Shown piece after piece: positions 46,247 through 55,361 of a DNA stretch of 64,000 bases. The stretch's first letter is position 1; each line of letters opens with the position of its first letter. The DNA is from Thermomonas carbonis (GTDB taxonomy: Bacteria; Pseudomonadota; Gammaproteobacteria; Xanthomonadales; Xanthomonadaceae): positions 559,501 to 623,500 of the forward strand of contig NZ_CP060719.1 in assembly GCF_014396975.1 (NCBI RefSeq), given 5' to 3'. Under the pieces are notes generated by a model. The model made no database searches, was not told where the DNA came from, and saw only the letters and a list, made by a program, of their open reading frames with translations. Made by a program: the position numbers and the translations under genes.

Positions 46247-47386
46247 ATGCGCGAGCGCGTCGAGCCGTTCCGGGCGATGGCCATCGGCCAACTGGCGCGC
46301 GAGCTGGAAGCCGAAGGTCGTTCGGTGATCCACATGGAATTCGGCCAGCCATCGACCAGTGCGCCGGCCGCCGCATTGGCCGCGGTGCGAGACGCACTTG
46401 ACTGCGATCCGCCCGGCTACTGGGAGAGCGTGGCGCTGCGCCAGCGCATCGCGCAGCTGTATCGCGAACGCCACGCGATCGAGGTCGATCCCTCGCGCAT
46501 CCTGCTGACCTGCGGTGCGTCGCCGGCGCTGCTGCTGGCGTTGCTGGCGCGTTTCGAGGCCGGCGACCGCATCGCCTACGCCACGCCCGGCTACGTCGCG
46601 TATCGCAACACCAGCATCGCCGCGCACATGCAGCCGGTCACGATCACGTGCGGACCCGATGTCGGCTACCGACTCACTGCCGACGCCATCGCCGCGCTGG
46701 ATCCGGCACCAGCCGGACTGATCATCGCCAGCCCCGCCAACCCCACCGGCGCGATCATCGCGCCTGACGCCTTGCGCGCCATCGCCGATATCTGCCGGCA
46801 ACGCGGCATTGCGATCATTTCCGACGAGATCTACCACGGCCTGCACTACACCGCGCCCGCGCATTCGATCCTCGAATTCGCGGACGATGCCTTCATCGTC
46901 AACAGCTTCTCCAAGTACTGGAGCATGGTCGACTGGCGGCTCGGCTGGCTGCTGGTGCCGCCGGCGCATGTCGATACCGCCCGCGCCATCGCCGGCAACC
47001 TGTTCCTGACTCCGCCCTCGCCTAGCCAACAGGCCGCATTGGTGGCGATGGACTGCAGCGACGAACTGCAGGGCCACCACTCGATGTACGCGCGCAATCG
47101 TGCGCTGCTGCTCGATGCGTTGCCGGCGCTCGGACTAGCGAACATCGCGCCGCCGGACGGCGCGTTCTACCTCTGGGCCGACGTCGGCCACCTGACCGAC
47201 GACAGCATGGCGTTCTGCACGCGCCTGCTGCGCGAGACCGGCGTCGCGCTGGCGCCGGGCGTGGATTTCGACCCGGTCGCCGGCCATCGCTTCATCCGCT
47301 TCAGCTTCGCGCCGGACAGCGCGCGCATCGAGGAAGCGCTGCGCCGTCTGCGGCCGTGGTTCGCGGCGCAAGCGCGGATCGACTGA
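46247..47386 (+). CDS. PLP-dependent class I/II aminotransferase
   Basis: 379 aa from ATG 46247, four bases after purD. AspC/COG0436 type: VIHMEFGQPSTSAPA, LTCGASPALLLALLARFEAG, LIIASPANPTGAII, IISDEIYHGLHY, and the Schiff-base Lys in NSFSKYWSMVDWRLGWL, ending with RFIRFSFA (carboxylate-binding Arg). The specific amino donor is not clear; the family includes aspartate, aromatic and alanine aminotransferases. Its position behind purHD suggests co-transcription but no pathway link is obvious. Convergent with the Old Yellow Enzyme gene (3 bp gap). Confidence 0.9.
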   Translation: MRERVEPFRAMAIGQLARELEAEGRSVIHMEFGQPSTSAPAAALAAVRDALDCDPPGYWESVALRQRIAQLYRERHAIEVDPSRILLTCGASPALLLALLARFEAGDRIAYATPGYVAYRNTSIAAHMQPVTITCGPDVGYRLTADAIAALDPAPAGLIIASPANPTGAIIAPDALRAIADICRQRGIAIISDEIYHGLHYTAPAHSILEFADDAFIVNSFSKYWSMVDWRLGWLLVPPAHVDTARAIAGNLFLTPPSPSQQAALVAMDCSDELQGHHSMYARNRALLLDALPALGLANIAPPDGAFYLWADVGHLTDDSMAFCTRLLRETGVALAPGVDFDPVAGHRFIRFSFAPDSARIEEALRRLRPWFAAQARID

Positions 47387-47389
47387 GGC

Positions 47390-48508
47390 TCAGCCAGCGC
47401 TGCCGGTCGCGAGTTGCAACAACTTCGATTGCCCATGCGGGGCGCAGCGCAGGTACTGCGGCGGCGACGCGACCTGCGCGCCCAACTCCGCAGCCGCACG
47501 CCACGGCCAGCGCGGCTCGAACAGCATCGCCCTCGCCAGAGCGACGGCGTCGGCCTGTCCATCGACCAGCACCGCCTCCGCCTGCCGCGGCTCGGTGATC
47601 ATGCCGACCGCGATCACCGGCATCGCGACCTCGCGCCTGATCGCCTCGGCGAACGGCAACTGGTAGCCGGGACCCGCTGCGATCTTCTGCGCCGGGTGCA
47701 GGCCGCCACTCGACACATGGATGAAGTGGCAGCCACGCGCGTCCAGCGCCTTCGCCAGCACCAGACTTTGCTCGAGATCCCAGCCACCCTCGACCCAATC
47801 GGTGGCGGAGATGCGGATACCCAAAGCGATCGACTCCGGCAGCACCGCTTTCACCGCATCGAACACCTCCAGCACCAGCCGCATGCGGTTTTCCAGCGAG
47901 CCACCATAGGCGTCGCTGCGCCGGTTGCTCAGCGGCGACAGGAACTGGTGCAGCAGGTAACCGTGTGCGGCATGAATCTCGATCAGGTCCAGGCCGAGCC
48001 GGACCGCGCGCGTCGCGCTGTCCACGAAGGCCTGCACGATCTGTTCGATGCCCGCATCATCGATGGCCTCTGGCAACGGATCGCTCTCGGCATACGGCAG
48101 CGCGGACGGCGCTCGCGTGGTCCAGGCGCGCGCATCGCCGGCCGGGATCGGGCCGCCACCGGCTTCCCATGGCTTGAGCGTGGAGGCCTTGCGGCCGGCA
48201 TGGGCCAGTTGCACGCCCATCCTGGCCGGCGACCAGCGCCGCACCGTGGCCAGCGCCTTCGCGAACGCGGCTTCGGTGGCATCGTCGTACAGCCCAAGGT
48301 CCGCCCAGCTGATCCGCCCGCGCGGCTCGACCGCGGTGGCCTCGACGATCACCAGCCCCGCGCCGGACAACGCGAGGTTGCTCCAGTGCTGCACGTGCCA
48401 GTCGGTGGCTTCACCATCGATCGAGGAGTACTGGCACATCGGCGCCACCACGATGCGGTTGGTCAGCGACAGCGGGCCGAGGGCGAGCGGCGAGAAGAGT
48501 TGGCTCAT
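47390..48508 (-). CDS. NADH:flavin oxidoreductase, Old Yellow Enzyme family (YqjM/XenA class)
   Basis: 372 aa. LFSPLALGPLSLTNRIVVAP then MCQYSSIDG with the Cys/Tyr pair typical of the thermophilic-like (YqjM, XenA) class, GVQLAHAGRKAS, and IHAAHGYLLHQFLSP carrying the substrate-binding His-x-x-His. The C-terminus has AVGMITEPRQAEAVL and ALARAMLFEPRWPWRAA. These FMN enzymes reduce activated alkenes, nitro compounds or quinones with NAD(P)H in the cytosol. Single gene; the physiological substrate is unknown, as for most of the family. Confidence 0.92.
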   Translation of the reverse strand: MSQLFSPLALGPLSLTNRIVVAPMCQYSSIDGEATDWHVQHWSNLALSGAGLVIVEATAVEPRGRISWADLGLYDDATEAAFAKALATVRRWSPARMGVQLAHAGRKASTLKPWEAGGGPIPAGDARAWTTRAPSALPYAESDPLPEAIDDAGIEQIVQAFVDSATRAVRLGLDLIEIHAAHGYLLHQFLSPLSNRRSDAYGGSLENRMRLVLEVFDAVKAVLPESIALGIRISATDWVEGGWDLEQSLVLAKALDARGCHFIHVSSGGLHPAQKIAAGPGYQLPFAEAIRREVAMPVIAVGMITEPRQAEAVLVDGQADAVALARAMLFEPRWPWRAAAELGAQVASPPQYLRCAPHGQSKLLQLATGSAG

Positions 48509-48595
48509 GCGGTCACTCCGAAACGGAGCGCCACTATCCGGTGCCGACAGCGTCGCAACAACGCCATGCGCGGAACAGTGACGTGCAGGCCGGCT

Positions 48596-49219
48596 TCAGC
48601 GGGTCGCCGCCGGCAACGCATCCAGCGCCTTCAACACCTGCGTGGCCAGCAGCGGCTGCGCTTCGGCGATCGGATGCAGGTTATCGGCCTGGAACCATTT
48701 GCGCTGGATGCCCAGTGGCGCCAGGAAATGCGGGATCAGGCCGGTGCCCAGGCGCTCGCTGATCAGCACGTAGCTGCGCTGGAAGTCGGTGGCGTAGGTG
48801 CCGAAGTTCGGCGGCAGTTGCAGGCCGACCAGCAACACGCGTGCGCCCACAGCCTTCGAGGCTCCGATCATCCAGCCGAGATTGGAACCCATCTGTTGCA
48901 GCGGCAGTCCGCGCAGGCCGTCGTTGGCACCGAGCTCGATGATGACGATGTCGGGCTTGGCGCGCTGCAGTTCGGCAGCGAAGCGGCTGCGACCGCCCGC
49001 GGTGGTTTCGCCGGACACGCTGGCGTTGTGGAAGGTGTACGCCACGGATTTCGCATCGGCCAAGGCCACCCAGCCCTGCTCGGGTCGCAGGCCGTAGGCG
49101 GCCGACAATGAATCGCCCATCACCAGTACCTTCAGCTCACGCGCGAAGGCCGCCGGTGCCGCTAGCATCGACAGCATGGAACAGACCCCCAGCACCCACG
49201 CCCGCATCGCCCTCGACAT
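48596..49219 (-). CDS. tesA: TesA-type arylesterase/lysophospholipase (SGNH)
   Basis: 207 aa from ATG 49219 (ATG 49207 is equally possible). Signal peptide AWVLGVCSMLSMLAAPAAFA, then SGNH blocks: LKVLVMGDSLSAAYGL (Ser), NASVSGETTAGG (Gly), IIELGANDGLRGL (Asn) and WFQADNLHPIAEAQPLLA (Asp-His). TesA/EstA is a periplasmic esterase, thioesterase I and lysophospholipase L1. The divergent neighbour is ybbA-ybbP, the same arrangement as in E. coli. The starts of the two divergent genes overlap by about 30-45 bp as drawn, so one of them may begin further in. Confidence 0.92.
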   Translation of the reverse strand: MSRAMRAWVLGVCSMLSMLAAPAAFARELKVLVMGDSLSAAYGLRPEQGWVALADAKSVAYTFHNASVSGETTAGGRSRFAAELQRAKPDIVIIELGANDGLRGLPLQQMGSNLGWMIGASKAVGARVLLVGLQLPPNFGTYATDFQRSYVLISERLGTGLIPHFLAPLGIQRKWFQADNLHPIAEAQPLLATQVLKALDALPAATR

Positions 49220-49928
49220 CGATTCCACTCCAGGTCCAAACGCCGCAGACGCTAGCACGCCCGCCCGTGGCGGTTTGCGAACCCGCGAGGCGGGCAAGGT
49301 GGTCGCGCTGCCGGAGAACGACCTGACCATCCTCGATGGCATCAGCCTGGACATCGCACCGGGCGAACGGGTGGCGATCGTCGGCAGTTCCGGCTCCGGC
49401 AAGACCACCCTGCTGTCGCTGCTGGCCGGGCTGGACCTGCCCAGTCGCGGCGAGGTCTGGCTGGATGGCGTGCCCATCCACGCCGCCGACGAGGACGCCC
49501 GCGCCGCGGCGCGTGCCGCCGCGGTCGGTTTCGTGTTCCAGAACTTCCAGCTGATGCCGGCGATGAGCGCACTCGACAACGTGGCGCTGCCGCTGGAACT
49601 GCAGGGCCGGCCGGGCACCGATGCCGCGCGTGCATTGCTGCAGCAGGTCGGCCTGGGCGAACGCCTGCACCACCTGCCGCGCCAGCTGTCCGGCGGCGAG
49701 CAGCAGCGCGTCGCGATCGCGCGCGCCTTCGTCGCGCAGCCGCGCATCCTGTTCGCCGACGAACCCACCGGCAACCTCGACCGCCGCACCGGCATCGCGA
49801 TCGAAGACCTGCTGTTCGACATCGACAGCGCGCGCCGCACCACCGTGGTGATCGTCACCCACGACGAGCGACTGGCTGCGCGCTGCGACCGCCAGTTGCG
49901 GCTCGAAGCCGGGCGGCTGCAGGCGTGA
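49176..49928 (+). CDS. ybbA: ABC transporter ATP-binding protein (YbbA/LolD-like)
   Basis: 250 aa. The first ~40 residues are not conserved-looking, so the true start may be downstream of 49176. Walker [22 protein letters not shown]-loop FVFQNFQLMPAMSALDNVAL, signature RQLSGGEQQRVAIARAF, Walker B ILFADEPTGNLDRRTG and H-loop VIVTHDERLAA are all intact. It belongs to the MacB/LolD/FtsE mechanotransmission class. The GTGA-type overlap with ybbP means one complex. YbbAP with TesA is thought to extract and cleave hydrophobic compounds at the inner membrane. Confidence 0.93.
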   Translation: MEQTPSTHARIALDIDSTPGPNAADASTPARGGLRTREAGKVVALPENDLTILDGISLDIAPGERVAIVGSSGSGKTTLLSLLAGLDLPSRGEVWLDGVPIHAADEDARAAARAAAVGFVFQNFQLMPAMSALDNVALPLELQGRPGTDAARALLQQVGLGERLHHLPRQLSGGEQQRVAIARAFVAQPRILFADEPTGNLDRRTGIAIEDLLFDIDSARRTTVVIVTHDERLAARCDRQLRLEAGRLQA

Positions 49929-52414
49929 ATGCAATTGCGTTGATGCGGATGGCCGCGCGCCAGGCGTGGCAGGGCTGGCGCGCCGGCGAATTCAACGTGC
50001 TGCTGGCCGCCCTGTTCGTGGCGGTGCTGGCACTGGCCGGCGTGGGCAGCATCGCCCAACGCACCACCGACGCACTGGCCGAACAGAGCCGACGCCTGGT
50101 CGGTGGCGATGCCGCCTTCAGCAGCGATGCGGGAAATGTCGACGACGCCGAACGCGACGCGCGCCGACTTGGTCTCGCCCTGTATCGCAGCGTGGAGCTG
50201 TCGAGCATGGTCGGCTCGAGCAAGGCCACGCCGCAGCTCGGCACGCTCAAGGCCTTGGCCGGCGATGCGCCCTTGCTTGGTGCCTATCGCGTGCGCACCG
50301 CGCGTGGCGTGCAACTGCTGCCGCGACCGAACGCCGGCGAAGCCTGGCTGAGCAGCAGCGGCGCGCAACGCATGCGCGCGGCGATCGGCGAGCGCATCAC
50401 CGTCGGCGGACGCACGCTGGTGATGACCGGGATCATTGTCGAGGAACCGGATCGTCCGCTCAACGGCGTGGAACTTGGCCCGCGGATAATCCTGCCGCTG
50501 GCCGAAGTGGAAACCGGCGGCCTGCTCGGTCCCGGCGCGCGTGCGTCCTGGCGGATCTCGGTGGTTGGCGCACCCGCGGCCGTCGCCCAATGGGTGAAGG
50601 CGCGCGAAGCCGATCCCACCCCCGGCGCGCGGGTGGAAACCGGCGACGACATCAGCCCGCAGTTGCGCAATGCCCTGGATCGCGCGCAACGGTTCCTGTC
50701 GGTGTCGCTGGTGCTGACCGCAGCGCTCGCCGCAGTCGCGATCGCGATGGCCTCGCGCCAGCATGCGGAGCGCCACCGCCGCATCGCCGCCACGTTCCGT
50801 GCGCTTGGCGCGCGCCAGCGCGACATCGCCGGCCTGTACGTCGGCACGCTGGCCCTGCTGGGCGGCATCGCGATCATCGCCGCGCTGCTGGCCGCGACTG
50901 TGCTGCAGTTCGTCGCCGGCCTGTGGATCGCACGCGAGCTCGGCACTACCCTGCCGCCGCCGCGTATCTGGCCCTTACTGCAGGGCGCGCTGGTCGGCGG
51001 GTGGATCCTTCTCACGTTCGCGTTGCCGCCATTGCTGGCGCTGCGGCGGGTGAGCGCACTGGCGGTGCTGCGCAGCGACCTGCGCACGCCCTCGCCGCCG
51101 GCGCTGGTGCTGTTCGGGCTGGCATTGGCCGGTATGTTGGCGATGTTCTGGCAGGCCGCCGGCAATCCGAAAGCTGCCGCCATCCTGCTCGGGGGTTTGC
51201 TGGCGACCGCCGCGATCCTGGCCGTCGCCGGTGGCTCGCTGGCATGGCTGGTGGCACGCGCCGGCCGCAGTGGCAGCGGCATCACCCGCTACGCCTTGCT
51301 CAACCTTGCGCGTCGACGCCGCCTCACCATCGCCCAGGTCGTCGCGCTGGGCACCAGCCTGATGGCGCTGCTGTTGTTGCTGCTGGTGCGTACCGACGTG
51401 TGGGACCAGTGGCAGGCGACGGTGCGCGGCGACGCCCCCAACCGCTTCGTCATCAACGTGCAGCCCGAGCAGCGCGTAACCTTCGATGCGACGTTGCAGC
51501 GCCTCGGCTTCAGCTCGGCCGGCCTGTCGCCGGTGATCCGCGCGCGCTACGCCGGTGCCACCGCGCAGGAACGCGGCCGCCCGCAGCCGCAGGGTCGTGG
51601 CGAGCGCCTCATGGATCGCGAGTTCAATCTCTCCACCGCCGACAGCCTGCCCGAGGGCAACACGCTCCAGTCAGGCACGTTCTGGGATGCCAAAACCGCG
51701 CGCAACCAGTTCTCGGTGGAAACGAAATTCGCCGAACAGCTGCAATGGAAACTCGGCGATACCCTGGTGTTCGATGTCAGCGGGCAACGCATCGAGGGCA
51801 AGATCACCAGCCTGCGCGACGTGCGTTGGGAAAGCTTCACCCCGAACTTCTTCGTGCTGGCATCGCCCGACCTCGCGCCTGGGCTGGCGGCGACCTACAT
51901 CACCGCAGTGCGCGTGCCGCGCGGTGATGCAACGCTTGCGACCGCGCTCGCAAGCGAGATCCCGAACGCGAACGTCATCGACATCGACGCGATCACCGGC
52001 GAGATCGCGCGCATCGGCGACCAGGCCGCGATGGTGATCCAGGTGGTGTTCTGGTTCGCGTTCCTGTCCGGCTGCCTGGTGTTCGTGTCGGCGGTCGCGG
52101 CGACGCGAGATGAGCGCATCACCGAGCTTGGCGTTTTGCGCACACTGGGCGCGAGCACCGCGCAACTGCGGCGCTCGCAGTTGGTTGAATTCGGCGCGAT
52201 CGGCGCCATCGCCGGCAGCATCGCCGCACTCGCCGCGGCCGGCATCGGCAGCCTGTTCGCGCAGCGCGTGCTGGACCTGCCGCCGACCTGGAGTCCGACC
52301 ACCCTCGCCATCGGTGCCTTGGCCGGCACCCTGGCGGCGATGCTGGCTGGCTGGCTCAGCATGCGCCGCTTCCTGCATGCCAGCGTCCGGCAGACGCTGG
52401 CGGCGGCGGACTGA
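49925..52414 (+). CDS. ybbP: ABC transporter permease (YbbP, FtsX/MacB-like)
   Basis: 829 aa, usual for the ten-helix YbbP class. N-terminal helix (FNVLLAALFVAVLALAGVGS), a large periplasmic domain, two FtsX domains: one with helices around FLSVSLVLTAALAAVAIAMA and LALLGGIAIIAALLAATVLQ, the second around VVFWFAFLSGCLVFVSAVAA and IGAIAGSIAALAAAGIGSLF, plus a central pair (VLFGLALAGMLAMFW). It starts with GTG four bases before the end of ybbA. It uses ATP hydrolysis by YbbA to move lipophilic molecules; exact cargo not known. Confidence 0.93.
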   Translation: MNAIALMRMAARQAWQGWRAGEFNVLLAALFVAVLALAGVGSIAQRTTDALAEQSRRLVGGDAAFSSDAGNVDDAERDARRLGLALYRSVELSSMVGSSKATPQLGTLKALAGDAPLLGAYRVRTARGVQLLPRPNAGEAWLSSSGAQRMRAAIGERITVGGRTLVMTGIIVEEPDRPLNGVELGPRIILPLAEVETGGLLGPGARASWRISVVGAPAAVAQWVKAREADPTPGARVETGDDISPQLRNALDRAQRFLSVSLVLTAALAAVAIAMASRQHAERHRRIAATFRALGARQRDIAGLYVGTLALLGGIAIIAALLAATVLQFVAGLWIARELGTTLPPPRIWPLLQGALVGGWILLTFALPPLLALRRVSALAVLRSDLRTPSPPALVLFGLALAGMLAMFWQAAGNPKAAAILLGGLLATAAILAVAGGSLAWLVARAGRSGSGITRYALLNLARRRRLTIAQVVALGTSLMALLLLLLVRTDVWDQWQATVRGDAPNRFVINVQPEQRVTFDATLQRLGFSSAGLSPVIRARYAGATAQERGRPQPQGRGERLMDREFNLSTADSLPEGNTLQSGTFWDAKTARNQFSVETKFAEQLQWKLGDTLVFDVSGQRIEGKITSLRDVRWESFTPNFFVLASPDLAPGLAATYITAVRVPRGDATLATALASEIPNANVIDIDAITGEIARIGDQAAMVIQVVFWFAFLSGCLVFVSAVAATRDERITELGVLRTLGASTAQLRRSQLVEFGAIGAIAGSIAALAAAGIGSLFAQRVLDLPPTWSPTTLAIGALAGTLAAMLAGWLSMRRFLHASVRQTLAAAD

Positions 52415-52418
52415 CGGG

Positions 52419-52691
52419 TTACGCGGCTTCCGCCTCAGGGGCCGGCTGCAAGCTGGTGGCCAAGGCCTCCAGTTCGCCGATCTCTTCGTCCAGCGCTGCG
52501 TGGAATTCGGCCTGGCGGGTCATCAGGTCCTCGAATGAGCTGGCCTGCTTGAGCTTCTTCAGCGCCCCGTCGAACAGCAGCCATTGCGCAGTGAGCTGCT
52601 CGACGTAGGTCTTCGAGTAATGGCGCATTTCCTTCAGCTGGCTCAGTGCGGTGTTGACCTGTTCCAGCGGCGTGGTGGTATCGGCCGTCAT
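52419..52691 (-). CDS. Small helical protein of unknown function
   Basis: 90 aa from ATG 52691: TPLEQVNTALSQLKEMRHYS, KTYVEQLTAQWLLFDGALKK, LKQASSFEDLMTRQAEFHAA. Entirely alpha-helical in appearance, charged, without Cys, signal peptide or membrane segment. The spacing of hydrophobic residues recalls phasin-like or coiled-coil proteins, but no family motif is certain. It stands alone, convergent with ybbP (4 bp between stops) and 119 bp downstream of the LigB-type dioxygenase gene on the same strand. Confidence 0.6.
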   Translation of the reverse strand: MTADTTTPLEQVNTALSQLKEMRHYSKTYVEQLTAQWLLFDGALKKLKQASSFEDLMTRQAEFHAALDEEIGELEALATSLQPAPEAEAA

Positions 52692-52809
52692 GGCATGCTC
52701 CTTCGCGTCGGAATGACCGACGCAGGCTAGGCAAGCCTGGCTGGCTCGTTCCCGAACACGCATCCCTGCGTCGACATCTCGTTCAGTCAGGAACGGAGTC
52801 CACAACAGG

Positions 52810-53676
52810 CTAGATGTTCGCCTCTCCCGGCGGCACGGTGGTGTCCAACGGTGCCGCACCCTCGCCGCCTTGGGCGACTTCGGGGCAACGCCCGCCCAGC
52901 GTGTACGCGGTCATCGACAGCGAACCGTAGGCATAGCCGTCCACCAGCACCTCCGCAGGCTTGCCTGCCGCCGAGGCCAGGCCGGCGAGATACAGCAACG
53001 GCAGGAAATGCTCGTCGGTGGGCACCGCCATGCCGTAATCGCGATGCGAGGCCAGCGAGGCGATGTCGTGCGGGCGCTCCAGCATCAACTGGCGGGCGTC
53101 GTTGTCGAAACGCTCGGCCCAGTCGAAGGCGCCATCCGGATTCTTCCAGTCGATCGCGCGCAGGTTGTGCACCACGTTGCCGCTGCCGACGATCAGCACG
53201 CCTCGTTCGCGCAGCGCCGCCAGCTTCGCGCCGAGGGCCAGGTGCCACTCGAGCGGCTTGCGCGCGTCCAGCGACAACTGCACCACCGGGATGTCGGCGT
53301 CGGGAAAGGCGTGTACCAGCACGCCCCAAGTGCCGTGGTCCAGGCCCCAGCCATCCTGGTCCAGGCCGACCAAGTAATCCGGCGACACCGTATCCGCCAC
53401 TTCTTCCGCCAGTACAGGCAATCCCGGCGCCGGGTAATCGACTTCGAACAGGGCCTGCGGGAATCCGTAGAAATCGTGGATCGTGCGCGGGTTGGGCATC
53501 GCGGTGACTGCAAGGCCGTTGACATGCCAGTGCGCCGACACCGCCAGGATCGCCCGTGGTCGCGGCACCGACGCCCCGAACGCGCGCCAGGCGTCGGTAA
53601 AGCGGTTGCGTTCCAGCGCGTTCATCGGGCTGCCGTGGCCGAGGAAGGCGGCGGGCATCAGGGGCATGGCGGACAT
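52810..53676 (-). CDS. Class III extradiol ring-cleavage dioxygenase, LigB/YgiD family
   Basis: 288 aa. [20 protein letters not shown] (metal His in GHGSP), [20 protein letters not shown] (second His), [14 protein letters not shown], and [16 protein letters not shown] (His and Glu region). This is the DOPA-4,5-dioxygenase (YgiD) type that opens catechol rings with Fe(II) or Zn(II). Substrate unknown. There is no signal peptide, so it is cytosolic. Apparently monocistronic; a REP-like hairpin lies upstream of its start at 53791-53861. Confidence 0.92.
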   Translation of the reverse strand: MSAMPLMPAAFLGHGSPMNALERNRFTDAWRAFGASVPRPRAILAVSAHWHVNGLAVTAMPNPRTIHDFYGFPQALFEVDYPAPGLPVLAEEVADTVSPDYLVGLDQDGWGLDHGTWGVLVHAFPDADIPVVQLSLDARKPLEWHLALGAKLAALRERGVLIVGSGNVVHNLRAIDWKNPDGAFDWAERFDNDARQLMLERPHDIASLASHRDYGMAVPTDEHFLPLLYLAGLASAAGKPAEVLVDGYAYGSLSMTAYTLGGRCPEVAQGGEGAAPLDTTVPPGEANI

Positions 53677-53790
53677 GGCGGGTACTCGCGAGCGGAGAAG
53701 TCCCTTTTACTCTGGGGTCGACGCGGCCGATATGCGACCGCGGCGGGTGGAACGGTACGGTGCAGCCCGCCTACGCCACCCTGCTGCACC

Positions 53791-53861
53791 GCAGGAGCGG
53801 CTTCAGCCGCGATCTTTGGACAACGCCGCGCGCGGCGGGTCGCGGCTGAAGCCGCTCCTAC
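53791..53861. repeat. REP-like inverted repeat pair
   Basis: GCAGGAGCGGCTTCAGCCGC (53791-53810, continuing GA) faces its complement TCGCGGCTGAAGCCGCTCCT ending at 53861; each arm is itself palindromic (GCGGCTTCAGCCGC). Two inverted REP units with a ~27-nt centre that forms a CGCCGCGCGCGGCG stem: a BIME. The TAGGAGCGGCTTCAGCCGCGA type is widespread in xanthomonads and pseudomonads. Confidence 0.85.
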
Positions 53862-53883
53862 GGAAGGTGGTCGATACCACGCC

Positions 53884-54417
53884 TCACCGCGCCGGCAGCA
53901 CCCGCGGGTTGCGCAGCACCAGCGCCGACACCAGCGAGACCAGCACGCCGACCGGGAAGATCTCGGCGAAGGTCATCGGCAGGCGGAACATCGGGTTCGC
54001 GTACTGGACCTTGAACGCCTCCATCTCCGCGGTGAGCTTCGCCAGCGCCGCCGCATCCACCCCCTTGGCTTTCTGCGCCGCGATCAGCGATTCGCCATAG
54101 CTGCCGGCGAAGTCGTCGACAATGGTGGCCTGCACCAATTCCCACGCCGCCACATAGAACAGCGCGGCGATGAACGAGATCGCCAGCCCCATCCCGAACG
54201 CCGGCCAGAACCGGATCACCCCGCCGCCGGCCAGATCGCGGTGATGCTTGATCCCCACGAACACGGCACTGAACGCCACCAGCATCGTGGCGTAGCCGAT
54301 CGCCATGCCCAGCCAGCCGTGCGGCATCTCGCCGCCCGTGGCCGCGAAACTCACGATCATCGACAGCCCGACCACCAGCCCCGCAATCACCCCGTACTTC
54401 ACGATGTCACGCCACAT
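53884..54417 (-). CDS. DUF4199 membrane protein
   Basis: 177 aa. Four hydrophobic segments: YGVIAGLVVGLSMIVSFAA, LGMAIGYATMLVAFSAVFVG, FGMGLAISFIAALFYVAAWE and a C-terminal AEIFPVGVLVSLVSALVL. The GIKHHRDLAGGGVIRFWPAF loop between helices two and three, and a cytosol- or periplasm-facing helix with EMEAFKVQYANPMFRLP, match DUF4199. Function unknown. It lies about 105 bp downstream of a membrane-bound LuxR-type regulator on the same strand; such pairs are common in this group, so the regulator may control or sense with it. Confidence 0.82.
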   Translation of the reverse strand: MWRDIVKYGVIAGLVVGLSMIVSFAATGGEMPHGWLGMAIGYATMLVAFSAVFVGIKHHRDLAGGGVIRFWPAFGMGLAISFIAALFYVAAWELVQATIVDDFAGSYGESLIAAQKAKGVDAAALAKLTAEMEAFKVQYANPMFRLPMTFAEIFPVGVLVSLVSALVLRNPRVLPAR

Positions 54418-54523
54418 GTCGCCACCTCCGTTGATTGCACCAGCCCGGATTTCGGGCCAACGCGGGCGGTTCGTCCATCGCCCGGAAGGGTGATTTCGCC
54501 GGAATCACCCGCCGCGACGATCT

Positions 54524-54970
54524 CTAAGGCACCAATCCCAGCTCGCGCGCCTTGCGCAACGCATCGGTGCGCCGCCGGGCCTCCAGCTTCTCGAACAAGC
54601 GCGCCACGTGGGTCTTCACCGTGTTCGGCGACACATGCAGCCGCAATGCGATCTCCTTGTTGGAATGCCCCGCGGCGATCTCGCGCAGGACCTCCAGCTC
54701 GCGCGGACTGATGCCCAGCGCCTCGGCGGCGCGCGGGTTGCCTTCGATGCCGGTTTCGACCGGCGACGCGCGACGCGAAAGCAACCGCATCCCGAGCCAC
54801 AGCCCCAAGGCCAGGAAGCCGGTCGCCAGCAAACCGTCGTAGATCGCGGACGGTGAACTGCGCACCAGGCGCTGGTAGTCCAGCCACTGCAAGGCAAACG
54901 TGCCCGCCGCAAGCAGGGCGGCGTACAGCGCGATGTGGGTCCAGGGAATGGCGGGGCGACTGCGGGGCAT
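54524..54970 (-). CDS. Membrane-anchored LuxR-type transcriptional regulator
   Basis: 148 aa. Two membrane helices at the N-terminus (IALYAALLAAGTFALQWL; YDGLLATGFLALGLWLGMRL) then a short linker and a GerE/LuxR helix-turn-helix: LGISPRELEVLREIAAGHSN, KEIALRLHVSPNTVKTHVAR, LFEKLEARRRTDALRKAREL. There is no receiver or autoinducer domain, so the signal is probably sensed in or at the membrane. Partner is likely the DUF4199 gene downstream. The stop of DUF2200 upstream lies 9 bp before its start. Confidence 0.88.
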   Translation of the reverse strand: MPRSRPAIPWTHIALYAALLAAGTFALQWLDYQRLVRSSPSAIYDGLLATGFLALGLWLGMRLLSRRASPVETGIEGNPRAAEALGISPRELEVLREIAAGHSNKEIALRLHVSPNTVKTHVARLFEKLEARRRTDALRKARELGLVP

Positions 54971-54979
54971 TGGCAGATG

Positions 54980-55330
54980 CTAACCCCGCAGGATCTTCTC
55001 CATCGCCCGGCCCTTGGCCAACTCGTCGACGAGCTTGTCCAACTGGCGAATCTTGCGCATCAACGGATGCTCGACTTCCTCCACCCGCACCCCGCAGACC
55101 ACGCCGGTGACCAGCACTGCGTTCGGGTTGAACTTGGGCGCCTTGGCGAAGAAGGTTTCCAGATCGGCATCGGCCTCGTTCCGCTTGCGCAGCCCTGCCG
55201 GCGTGTAGCCGGTCAGCCAGCGGATGACCTGGTCGAGTTCCGCCTGCGTGCGGCCCTTGGCTTCCACCTTCTTGAGATACATCGGATAGAGCTTGGGCCA
55301 TTGGATGGCGAACACTTTTTCGAGCTTCAT
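54980..55330 (-). CDS. DUF2200 family protein
   Basis: 116 aa from ATG 55330. KVFAIQWPKLYPMYLKKVEA, KGRTQAELDQVIRWLTGYTP, ETFFAKAPKFNPNAVLVTGV and VEEVEHPLMRKIRQLDKLVD are the four conserved stretches of DUF2200. A small soluble cytosolic protein without catalytic signature; function unknown. It lies 31 bp downstream of the NYN-domain gene and 9 bp upstream of the LuxR gene, so these may share a transcript. Confidence 0.88.
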   Translation of the reverse strand: MKLEKVFAIQWPKLYPMYLKKVEAKGRTQAELDQVIRWLTGYTPAGLRKRNEADADLETFFAKAPKFNPNAVLVTGVVCGVRVEEVEHPLMRKIRQLDKLVDELAKGRAMEKILRG

Positions 55331-55361
55331 CGCAACCTCACAGCTTTGAGAAGCGGATCGC

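Noticed and set aside
53791..53861. CRISPR-like repeat
   Set aside because: One inverted pair only, matching the REP/BIME type, with no regular spacers.
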